From Flaviramulus sp. (lineage in GTDB: Bacteria; Bacteroidota; Bacteroidia; Flavobacteriales; Flavobacteriaceae): 5,548 nt of DNA. The first letter of the stretch is position 1; each line of letters starts with the position of its first letter. Location: the NCBI GenBank assembly GCA_023255235.1, contig JALRJA010000203.1:1-5548 (forward strand), written 5' to 3'. This document shows, piece after piece, positions 1 through 5,548 of this stretch. Below the pieces are notes generated by a model that saw only the letters and a list, made by a program, of their open reading frames with translations, did no database searches and was not told the DNA's origin. Both the position numbers and the translations under genes were made by a program.

Positions 1-687
1 GCTCAAGAAAACTTACCATCTTTAGAACAAGCAGATAAAGCCTACCCTTGGTTATTACAATTTTTACCAACAGGTCTTAAAGGCGTTGCTTTTGCTGCTC
101 TAGCTGCTGCTATTGTATCTAGTTTGGCTTCTATGTTAAATTCAACATCTACCATATTTACAATGGATATTTACAAACAATATATTAATAAAACAGCTAG
201 TGATAAAGCTACCGTTAATACCGGAAGATTGTCTGCTTTTGTTGCTTTAGTAATTGCGTGTATTATGGCACCTTTATTAGGTAATTTAGATCAGGCTTTT
301 CAATTTATTCAAGAATATACAGGTGTTGTAAGTCCAGGTATTTTAGCGGTGTTTTTATTAGGTTTATTTTGGAAAAAAACCACAAACAAAGCTGCCATTA
401 TTGGTGCTTTAGCTTCTATTCCTATTGCTATGTATTTTAAAGTAGCTCCAAAAGGATGGTCGTCATCTTCATTATTTGTAGATGTTCCGTTTATGGACCA
501 AATGGGTTATACCTTATTATTAACAATGGCTGTTATTGCTACGGTTAGTTATCTACAACACAAAGGAGCCGATGATAACAAGGGCATACCCATTACAAAG
601 GCTTTATTTAAAACATCACCTTTATTTAATATAGGTTCTTTTGCAGTATTATTAATACTCACCGTTTTATATGCCCTATTTTGGTAA
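1..687 (+). CDS. Sodium/sugar symporter, SSS family (vSGLT type), C-terminal part
   Basis: The frame is open from base 1, so the 5' end lies outside the window; 228 residues remain of a family usually about 540 long. The protein is an inner-membrane transporter that uses the Na+ gradient to import a sugar. The fragment starts in a loop, then residues 29-51 carry the helix with Ala37, Ser40 and Ser41 in the stretch AIVSSLASMLNS. From memory this matches the Na2 sodium-site helix of Vibrio vSGLT (Ala361, Ser364, Ser365) almost residue for residue. The downstream IQEYTG and SPGILAVFLLGLFWKKTT segments are also vSGLT-like. About six hydrophobic helices can be seen (roughly 29-51, 76-94, 108-124, 131-147, 167-184, 209-227). 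The exact sugar cannot be read from this part; glucose or galactose is the family precedent. It converges on the gene at 770-2143 and ends 20 bp before a terminator hairpin. Confidence 0.93.
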   Translation, partial: AQENLPSLEQADKAYPWLLQFLPTGLKGVAFAALAAAIVSSLASMLNSTSTIFTMDIYKQYINKTASDKATVNTGRLSAFVALVIACIMAPLLGNLDQAFQFIQEYTGVVSPGILAVFLLGLFWKKTTNKAAIIGALASIPIAMYFKVAPKGWSSSSLFVDVPFMDQMGYTLLLTMAVIATVSYLQHKGADDNKGIPITKALFKTSPLFNIGSFAVLLILTVLYALFW

Positions 688-707
688 TAACAGGTAATAT
701 AGGTTAT

Positions 708-740
708 AAAAAAAAGGTGCTTTAAAAGCACCTTTTTTTT
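708..740. terminator. Bidirectional intrinsic terminator between convergent genes
   Basis: GGTGCT (716-721) pairs with AGCACC (727-732) around a five-base loop. The stem is flanked by eight A (708-715) and eight T (733-740), which can extend the pairing and give a U-tract in either direction. It lies 20 bp after the symporter stop and 29 bp after the stop of the minus-strand T9SS gene, so it can end both transcripts. Confidence 0.93.
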
Positions 741-769
741 ATAATTAACTTAATAGAGCAACTAGTGTT

Positions 770-2143
770 TTATTGTTTTACCAATTTAACACTGCTGCTA
801 CCATTATTGGTTTTTATTTGAGCAAAATAAAGTCCAGGTTTTAAATTAGAACCATCAATTACCGTTTTAGTGTTATTTGGTGATAATGACACTACACGCT
901 TACCTAAAACATCAAATACAGTAACAGATGTTATGGCAATGTTTTTAGATTTAATTGTCCAACTGGCATTTGAAGGGTTAGGGTATGCCTCAAAAGATGT
1001 TTTATTAAATTCTTCAACACCTAAAACTGTGTTATTATGAAAATATACATTATCAAAGTAAATATTGTCAAAAAACGCTCCAGCTGCACCACTGGCAGTA
1101 ATTACCATCTGGCTTAAAAAGTCACGGGTAGTTAACCCCTGATTAGTAACGCCAACATTGAATGCAGTAATTTCTACATCAACAGAATTCCATTGACCAT
1201 CTGCACCAGGAGGGTTAATGAGATAGATTGCCGCATCTGTTTCACCTGATGAAAACCCAGCATCGTGTTGAGACATTTTAATATTTATAACGCCACCTGT
1301 GGGAGTACCTGTAGTCCAATAGTCCATATGAAAATGGGTCATTTGTGAAGCATCAACATTAGCTCCAAAATTAAACCCAACAAAATCATTTCCACTATTA
1401 GATATAGCCCAATAACTATCACCCGATACGCTTTCTTCAGACCATGTAGATGTATTTGAAGGTACGTTAAAATTACTTCCAGATATGGTTTGATTTCCAT
1501 AGGCAGCACTATAAATGTTTGCTACATCGGCTGCTGCTCTAGCAGGAGGTGTTGGTGCAGGCGTATTAGGTGGCACTGGACATGGTGAACAAGAACCGCC
1601 ACAGTCTATACCAGTTTCATCGCCATCTTGAACGCCATTAGCACAGGTGTTAACAATTTCTTCAACAGAAACATTGTCTATAAAAACAAATCCAGTAGCA
1701 GCACCCATATCAAATATAACGCGGTCAGTTACAGCGTCACCATAATTTATGGTAAATTGATATGTAAATGTTTGTGATGTACTCGTTAGTGTTGTTGTTT
1801 GTGTTAATGCTCCCCACGGAGCGCCAGTTTGTCCAAGACCAACTACCATAGTTCTTGTGCCAGTTGTATTATCTGTAAAAGCATCAAAAGTAAGCCTGTA
1901 GGTTTTAGTGTTATCTAAAACAATCTCTTGGCTTAAATTTACATTGTAAGGTGGACCAGCTACTGTAACTTCAGCTTGATTAACTATGTTGCCTCCTCCA
2001 AGATCAACAGCATTAGAAGCATTACCATACCAACCACCAAGGTTAGGACCTGTTCCTAATTGAAAATCGCCATTAGTAACTAAGTTTTGTGAGAAACTTA
2101 TTGAAGTTAAAAATAGTAACAAAATAAAAGTAATTTTTTTCAT
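770..2143 (-). CDS. Secreted T9SS-sorted carbohydrate-binding protein, no catalytic domain
   Basis: This 457-residue protein begins with a signal peptide (Lys2-Lys3, hydrophobic core 4-17, probable cleavage after SFS before QN). Residues 20-162 resemble a CBM4/9-type jelly roll: NLVTNGDF at 20-27, GGW at 36-38 and the closing FIDNVSVEE at 154-162. Next comes a compact motif with four cysteines (Cys167, 181, 185, 188) around an NGVQDGDETG core, a recurrent connector in flavobacterial secreted proteins. A Pro/Ala linker (189-204) leads to a second beta-rich module (about 205-370, ending FFDNIYFDNVYF), of the kind I recall as an accessory domain in flavobacterial GH16 laminarinases. Residues 374-457 are a type A T9SS sorting domain (YPNP 387-390, GLYF 437-440, KLVKQ end). 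It probably crosses the outer membrane by T9SS and binds polysaccharide at the cell surface. Ligand unknown. The ATG at 2143 is fixed by the signal peptide; no Shine-Dalgarno motif is present. Confidence 0.9.
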   Translation of the reverse strand: MKKITFILLLFLTSISFSQNLVTNGDFQLGTGPNLGGWYGNASNAVDLGGGNIVNQAEVTVAGPPYNVNLSQEIVLDNTKTYRLTFDAFTDNTTGTRTMVVGLGQTGAPWGALTQTTTLTSTSQTFTYQFTINYGDAVTDRVIFDMGAATGFVFIDNVSVEEIVNTCANGVQDGDETGIDCGGSCSPCPVPPNTPAPTPPARAAADVANIYSAAYGNQTISGSNFNVPSNTSTWSEESVSGDSYWAISNSGNDFVGFNFGANVDASQMTHFHMDYWTTGTPTGGVINIKMSQHDAGFSSGETDAAIYLINPPGADGQWNSVDVEITAFNVGVTNQGLTTRDFLSQMVITASGAAGAFFDNIYFDNVYFHNNTVLGVEEFNKTSFEAYPNPSNASWTIKSKNIAITSVTVFDVLGKRVVSLSPNNTKTVIDGSNLKPGLYFAQIKTNNGSSSVKLVKQ

Positions 2144-2192
2144 AATAAATAGTTTTTAATTAATGTTCGTAATATTTAATTATAGTTATTCC

Positions 2193-2226
2193 CAAAGTTA
2201 TACCATGTATTATAAAATACTGTAAA
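2193..2226 (-). promoter_or_regulatory. Candidate Bacteroidota-type promoter for the T9SS gene
   Basis: On the minus strand TAACTTTG (2200-2193) fits the Bacteroidota -7 consensus TAnnTTTG exactly. A TTTAC element (2226-2222) lies 21 bp upstream, in the place of a TTTG -33 box that it matches imperfectly. Transcription would start near 2187, giving a leader of about 43 nt. It is the only TAnnTTTG match I found on this strand between the T9SS gene and the peptidase gene. The -7 box is good, the -33 box weak. Confidence 0.45.
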
Positions 2227-2234
2227 TCAATACC

Positions 2235-2252
2235 CATACAAAAAGCATACAA
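2235..2252. promoter_or_regulatory. Direct repeat pair upstream of the T9SS-gene promoter
   Basis: CATACAA occurs at 2235-2241 and again at 2246-2252, 11 bp apart start to start, about one helical turn. If transcription starts near 2187, the pair lies at about -48 to -65, a usual place for an activator to bind. This is a positional argument only; seven-base repeats in AT-rich DNA can arise by chance. Confidence 0.3.
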
Positions 2253-2338
2253 GTATTTAATTTAACAAGTAATTAATTATCATGCATTAGAACGGTTTTT
2301 TTTGCGTTTTAACCATATAATTAAAAACTATTTTTTAT

Positions 2339-2628
2339 TTAGTTATGATAGTTTTGAATAGAATGTAGTGGTAATGTTGTGTTTTTTTTAAGAAAAGGGT
2401 GTTTGTGTAATGGTTCGCATTAGTTTTAGGCATGCTGTCTTACAGGTAGAAATAGATAATTTCAAGTAAGTGTAGAATTAAGTAATTCTTTTACTGGATA
2501 AGAGTTATGGCGTTCTATTTTGTTATAGTTTATAAACTAAATACAGCAAAACCCATTGCATACAATGTGTTTACAGAAAGTCAAATTAAAACAGAGGGTT
2601 TTAATGGGTTAATTATAATATAATATGT
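2339..2628. other. Remainder of 485-bp intergenic region, no convincing gene
   Basis: Together with 2144-2338 this is the longest non-coding stretch in the window. It holds a 6-bp AT-rich hairpin (AGAATT 2474-2479, AATTCT 2484-2489), a perfect 14-bp palindrome TAGTTTATAAACTA (2526-2539) and a longer hairpin at 2549-2572, described separately. A plus-strand 38-codon open frame (2507-2623) has no recognisable features. No tRNA, riboswitch or coding signal was recognised. Confidence 0.5.
2549..2572 (-). terminator. Possible weak terminator hairpin after the S10 peptidase gene
   Basis: Bases 2549-2558 pair with 2563-2572 around a four-base loop (2559-2562), with one mismatch (2553/2568), giving nine pairs in ten. 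It lies 56 bp past the peptidase stop. On the minus strand the 3' arm ends GGGTTTT and the following bases are not a clean U-tract, so termination would be weak. It could instead be a 3'-end stabilising structure. Confidence 0.3.
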
Positions 2629-4128
2629 TTAATTTTTAATATACTTTGCTGGCTTTCCATGAGAAAGCGAGTTATTAATAAATTCTCTAATATCATCATT
2701 TGCAGATTTTAAATCGTCGTTTCTCAAGTACATCATGTGGCCACTACGGTATCCTTTAAAAGTAAAACGATCTTTCATTTTGCCACTTGGGTCAATTTGC
2801 CACATAGTGTATTTAGCACCAAAATAGGTTGTAGCACCATCAAAATAGCCAGATTGTATAAGTACTTTTAGGTACGGGTTTTGTGCCATGGCTTGACGCA
2901 AGGCTTCGCGGGTATTATCATTGCGTCTATCCCAAGGGTGTACATCACCAAACATAGCATATTTTATATCGGTTTTAAAATTGAGGTGTTCTCTAATGTA
3001 ATAATTTATAGCAGGTGTAAAGGAGTGCATCCATGAGGTTAATTCGGCATTGAAGTCTGGGCTACTACCTGCTTCTGTTTTATCTATTCCTAAATATCTG
3101 GAATCTAATCTGCCTATAGTATGCCCCGTTTTATCGCGTAATAATTCTTTCCAAAAGAAGGCGTTTGGAACGTCTAAATTATGCTGTAAAATAGATTTTT
3201 CAGACAAACCCGAATAGTAAGCCATTTTTTTTGCAACTTCATTTTTTTCATGATCTGAAATAAATCCACCTTTTGCTAAAGCTGGCATTAAAGTATTAAT
3301 GGCATAGTGTTCAACCTGAGGTAAAATATCAAATAAATCTTTTTGTTGTAATTCTGTTGGTAATACTTTTTGATACCATGCTGCGGCAGTAAAGTAGGGT
3401 AGGTTTAATGATGTATAAATAGGTTGTGAGGTGTTGTATAATTTATAATCTGCCGGAGATACTAAAATAACGCCATTTAAATACATCCATTGTTTATTTT
3501 GTAGTTCGTTTGCTAAACCCATTACGCGAGTTCCTCCGTAGCTTTCGCCAATAATATATTTTGGAGATTCCCATCTGTTTTTTCTGGTGATAAACGTATT
3601 AATCCATTCGGCTAAATAGCTAATATCTGCATTAATACCAAAAAAGGTTTCTCGTTTAGGTAATTTGCCTTCTTTATCTTCAATCATTCTTGAATATGCC
3701 GTATTTACAGGGTTTACAAATACAATATCGGCAACATCTAATATAGAGTGTGGGTTGTTTTTTACTCCATAGGGTTGCAATGGGTAACCTTCGTCATCTA
3801 TATTTAAAACTTTTGGTCCTGTATAAGCTACATGCATCCAAACAGAAGCAGAACCTGGACCGCCATTAAATGATATTATTATAGGTCTGTTTGGTTTATC
3901 TTTTACATTATTACGTTCATAATAGGTGTAAAATAGGGTAGCAATGGGTTCTTCTTTTTCATTCCATACGGGCTGTGTTCCTGTTGTTGCTGTATAAGAT
4001 ATAGGAACACCTTTTATTGTTGTAGTGTGATTGGTTACAACCATAGTATCTGTTGGAATTTTTCTTTTTTGAGAGAAAACCATTATTACTGTACAAATAG
4101 AAAGCACGAAAGTTGTTGTAAGTTTCAT
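2629..4128 (-). CDS. Secreted serine carboxypeptidase-like protein, peptidase family S10
   Basis: This 499-residue protein is predicted to remove C-terminal residues from peptides outside the cytoplasm. A signal peptide covers about residues 1-19 (core TFVLSICTVIMVF, then SQ), with no lipobox. The alpha/beta-hydrolase landmarks of S10 are in order: the oxyanion-hole motif NGGPG at 88-92, the nucleophile elbow GESYGG with Ser196, the acid at Asp430 in QSGYFDGAT, and the base at His464 in GYRSGHMMY. The spacing and full length fit the family, so the enzyme looks active. Eukaryotic S10 enzymes have NGGPGCSS; here SAS replaces CSS, so that cysteine is absent. The physiological substrate cannot be read. 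It lies 197 bp after the DUF2400 gene and 485 bp before the T9SS gene, so it may be transcribed alone; I see no consensus promoter upstream. The ATG at 4128 is chosen because the signal peptide starts there. Confidence 0.93.
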   Translation of the reverse strand: MKLTTTFVLSICTVIMVFSQKRKIPTDTMVVTNHTTTIKGVPISYTATTGTQPVWNEKEEPIATLFYTYYERNNVKDKPNRPIIISFNGGPGSASVWMHVAYTGPKVLNIDDEGYPLQPYGVKNNPHSILDVADIVFVNPVNTAYSRMIEDKEGKLPKRETFFGINADISYLAEWINTFITRKNRWESPKYIIGESYGGTRVMGLANELQNKQWMYLNGVILVSPADYKLYNTSQPIYTSLNLPYFTAAAWYQKVLPTELQQKDLFDILPQVEHYAINTLMPALAKGGFISDHEKNEVAKKMAYYSGLSEKSILQHNLDVPNAFFWKELLRDKTGHTIGRLDSRYLGIDKTEAGSSPDFNAELTSWMHSFTPAINYYIREHLNFKTDIKYAMFGDVHPWDRRNDNTREALRQAMAQNPYLKVLIQSGYFDGATTYFGAKYTMWQIDPSGKMKDRFTFKGYRSGHMMYLRNDDLKSANDDIREFINNSLSHGKPAKYIKN

Positions 4129-4328
4129 CAGTATAAATTTTATTGTTTTTTATAGGTTGGATGTAATTCGCCAATTTATTTCAGTTGGTATCAACGTCTT
4201 GTTATGGCTCATTTTATGGGTTACAATTTATTTAGGTTAGGTAAACATTTGGTTATTAAAACGGGTTAAGGTTTTTCATGGTTTATAAAACTATGATTGA
4301 AAGATATAAAGATATAAAAAAGAAATGA
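4129..4328. other. Spacer between DUF2400 gene and S10 peptidase gene
   Basis: This 200-bp AT-rich spacer holds an imperfect hairpin (CATGGTTT 4277-4284, three-base loop, AAACTATG 4288-4295). It is fully paired only in plus-strand RNA, through one G-U, and has no U-tract, so it is not a clear terminator for the minus-strand DUF2400 gene. AAAGATAT is repeated in tandem at 4300-4315, and CAATTTATTT occurs twice (4172-4181, 4224-4233). I see no TAnnTTTG promoter for the peptidase gene. Confidence 0.4.
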
Positions 4329-5105
4329 TTAAAACCCTTCAAAAACACCTAAACCAAATAAAGCAAAATCATATTTTACAGGGTCTTTTTTATCTAGTAT
4401 TCTTAAGCTTTTATCTAGTTCTAATAAAGCTTTGGCATCATTTTGTTTTCGGTTTAATAAACCTAATTGTCTTGCTACATTTCCTGAGTGTACATCTAAA
4501 GGGCATGATAGTTGAGCGGGTGAAAGGTTTTTCCAAATGCCAAAATCTACTCCTGCAAAATCATGTCTAACCATCCATCTTAAAAACATATTAATACGCT
4601 TTGCCGCAGAGTTTTTTAAAGGATCGCTTAGGTGTTTTTCAGTGCGTTGTAAATGATTTATTTCAAAGAAAATAGATTTTAATTTTGAGATTGATTTTTG
4701 TAACGAATTTTTTTCAGCATATTTTGTAAAAACAGCTTCTAAACCACCATGATTTATATAAATATGTTGAAGTGATTTTATAAACTGAACACAATCGTTT
4801 CCGTTAAATGTTCTATGTACAAAAGGGTGTAGTTTTTCTAAATCTGATTCTTGATGATTTAAAATAAAATCATAGGGTGAATTATCAAGCAATTGCATGA
4901 GTTTTTTCGCATTATTAATAATGCTTTTTCTATTTCCCCATGCAATGGTTGCAGTTAAAAAACCGGCAATTTCTATATCTTCTTTTAAAGAAAAAGTATG
5001 CGGAATTTGTATAGGATCTGTTTCAATAAACTGTATCGTGTTGTATTGCTCTACTTTAGTGTCAAGGAAGTCTTTTAACTGTAAATTATTTAATTTTTGA
5101 TGCAA
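4329..5105 (-). CDS. TIGR02757 family protein (DUF2400), possible HhH-GPD-like nucleic acid enzyme
   Basis: Residues 1-258 span the whole family, with its conserved blocks in order: LKDFLDTKVEQYN (10-22), IETDPIQIPH (27-36), GFLTATIAWGNRKSI (48-62), HRTFNGND (97-104), AAKRINMFLRWMVR (167-180), PLDVHSGNVARQLGLL (202-217) and DPVKYDFALFGLG (241-252). The biochemical function of the family is not established to my knowledge. The Leu-Asp-x-His segment (Asp204, His206, Arg212) recalls the catalytic Asp region (VDTH) of HhH-GPD DNA glycosylases; that is my inference. There is no signal peptide, so it is cytoplasmic. The start is doubtful: the only in-frame candidate before the conserved part is TTG at 5105-5103, with a stop (TAA, 5111-5109) two codons upstream. 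It lies 27 bp after the ABC ATPase stop and is probably cotranscribed with it. Confidence 0.88.
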   Translation of the reverse strand: MHQKLNNLQLKDFLDTKVEQYNTIQFIETDPIQIPHTFSLKEDIEIAGFLTATIAWGNRKSIINNAKKLMQLLDNSPYDFILNHQESDLEKLHPFVHRTFNGNDCVQFIKSLQHIYINHGGLEAVFTKYAEKNSLQKSISKLKSIFFEINHLQRTEKHLSDPLKNSAAKRINMFLRWMVRHDFAGVDFGIWKNLSPAQLSCPLDVHSGNVARQLGLLNRKQNDAKALLELDKSLRILDKKDPVKYDFALFGLGVFEGF

Positions 5106-5133
5106 TGATTAGGTTTTGAAAAGCAGATGACAT
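5086..5133 (-). other. Short overlapping ORF (15 codons) coupled to the ABC stop
   Basis: On the minus strand the ABC ATPase stop and an ATG share a base (TAATG, 5135-5131), the usual form of translational coupling. The frame encodes only [15 protein letters not shown] and stops at 5088-5086, inside the DUF2400 gene in another frame. It may be a leader that delivers ribosomes to the nearby TTG, the remnant of the original DUF2400 start after a one-base change in the A5 run, or chance. Confidence 0.3.
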
Positions 5134-5548
5134 TAATTTACTATTTTGCCATCAACCATAGTTAATTTTCTATCTGCCATATTGGCTAGTTCTTCATTGT
5201 GTGTAACAATGACAAAGGTTTGTCCGAACTCATCACGTAATTGAAAAAACAAATTGTGTAAATTTTCGGCAGATTCGCTATCAAGATTTCCTGAAGGTTC
5301 GTCGGCAAAAATTAAATCGGGGTTGTTAATAAGAGCTCTGGCTACAGCTACACGTTGTTGCTCACCACCCGATAGCTCGTTTGGTTTATGATTATAACGA
5401 TTTGATAATCCTAAGAAATGTAACAGTTCTTTAGCTCTTTTTTCGGCTTCAACTTTTTTAGTACCTTTTATAAAAGCTGGCAAACATACGTTTTCTAAAG
5501 TAGTAAACTCTGGCAATAATTGATGAAATTGAAAAATAAAACCAATGT
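5133..5548 (-). CDS. ABC transporter ATP-binding protein, LolD-like, C-terminal part
   Basis: The frame runs off the right edge of the window. About 138 codons are present of a family usually near 220-230 residues, so the N-terminus with the Walker A motif is missing. Numbering from the first complete codon, the fragment shows the Q-loop ([15 protein letters not shown], Gln6), the ABC signature [15 protein letters not shown] (58-72), Walker B LIFADEP (78-84), the D-loop SGNLDSE and the H-loop His116 in [25 protein letters not shown] and the short C-terminus ending VDGKIVN are typical of LolD and MacB-type ATPases, which power release of lipoproteins from the inner membrane or related mechanotransmission. 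The membrane partner is outside the window, so LolD itself is probable but not certain. The DUF2400 gene follows after 27 bp. The apparent internal start at 5516 is a TTG leucine codon within the conserved Q-loop region, not the true start. Confidence 0.92.
   Translation of the reverse strand, partial: IGFIFQFHQLLPEFTTLENVCLPAFIKGTKKVEAEKRAKELLHFLGLSNRYNHKPNELSGGEQQRVAVARALINNPDLIFADEPSGNLDSESAENLHNLFFQLRDEFGQTFVIVTHNEELANMADRKLTMVDGKIVN

Larger units (their letters stand above)
2142..2338. repeat. 21-bp inverted repeat (20/21) flanking the promoter region
   Basis: The left arm (2142-2162) and right arm (2318-2338) are reverse complements at 20 of 21 positions; the only mismatch pairs 2146 with 2334. 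The uninterrupted core is 16 bp: 2147-2162 against 2318-2333, which reads TAATTAAAAACTATTT. The 155 bp between the arms contain the candidate promoter and a pair of direct repeats. The left arm lies across the translation start region of the T9SS gene (ATG at 2143-2141). The geometry resembles invertible promoters, but the arms are AT-rich and may simply be two copies of a leader-type sequence in opposite orientation. No recombinase gene is present in the window. Confidence 0.6.

Noticed and set aside
1..2143. Symporter and T9SS protein as parts of one polysaccharide utilisation locus
   Set aside because: The genes are convergent with a bidirectional terminator between them, and no SusC/SusD or glycosidase gene is in the window.
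2345..2368. Plus-strand 7-codon frame (MIVLNRM) after the right arm of the inverted repeat, which looks like a leader
   Set aside because: Far too short to be a gene; at most a remnant of a lost divergent gene, which the sequence cannot show.
2507..2623. Plus-strand 38-codon open frame starting MAFYFVIVYKLN and ending just before the peptidase stop
   Set aside because: It has no recognisable domain, promoter or ribosome-binding signal, runs through the palindrome and hairpin, and such lengths are expected by chance in this DNA.
3959..4174. Minus-strand open frame overlapping the 5' end of the S10 peptidase gene in another frame
   Set aside because: Low-complexity Asn/Tyr-rich translation with no domain; the peptidase signal peptide and start occupy the same bases.
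4172..4233. Two CAATTTATTT copies upstream of the peptidase gene as promoter or operator elements
   Set aside because: They do not match TAnnTTTG on the minus strand, and ten-base AT-rich repeats are weak evidence at this base composition.
4277..4295. Hairpin after the DUF2400 gene as its terminator
   Set aside because: On the minus strand it carries an A-C mismatch and no U-tract follows; it pairs fully only in plus-strand RNA, where there is no gene to terminate.
4897..5100. Plus-strand open frame opposite the DUF2400 gene
   Set aside because: The minus-strand frame has the conserved family blocks across this stretch, so this is an antisense shadow.

Overview
The window looks like chromosomal DNA from a marine-type member of the Flavobacteriaceae (Bacteroidota). 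The evidence is high AT content, TAA stops on all five genes, AT-rich leaders without Shine-Dalgarno motifs, a type IX secretion (T9SS) C-terminal sorting domain, a TAnnTTTG-type promoter candidate, and proteins of recognisably flavobacterial type (TIGR02757/DUF2400, a vSGLT-like symporter, a LolD-like ATPase).

Layout: positions 1-687 (+) hold the C-terminal part of a Na+/sugar symporter of the vSGLT type. It converges on a minus-strand gene across a strong bidirectional intrinsic terminator (708-740). Everything else reads on the minus strand, in transcription order from right to left: the C-terminal part of a LolD-like ABC ATPase (5548-5133), a TIGR02757/DUF2400 protein (5105-4329), a secreted S10 serine carboxypeptidase (4128-2629), a 485-bp intergenic region, and a secreted T9SS protein with carbohydrate-binding-type modules but no catalytic domain (2143-770).

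The ABC and DUF2400 genes are 27 bp apart and probably cotranscribed. The peptidase follows after 197 bp. The T9SS protein probably has its own promoter near 2193-2226, inside the intergenic region. A sugar symporter next to a surface glycan-binding protein fits a glycan-using lifestyle, but the two genes are convergent and nothing in the window proves a shared pathway. No SusC/SusD pair, glycosidase, mobile element, CRISPR array, tRNA or rRNA is visible.

Most genes here are ordinary for the family. The points that merit a second look are a 21-bp inverted repeat (one mismatch) bracketing the T9SS gene's candidate promoter, the T9SS protein made only of binding modules, a TTG-start/overlapping-ATG puzzle at the 5' end of the DUF2400 gene, and a glycosylase-like Asp-x-His motif in DUF2400. 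I did not find convincing evidence of an entirely new biological system.
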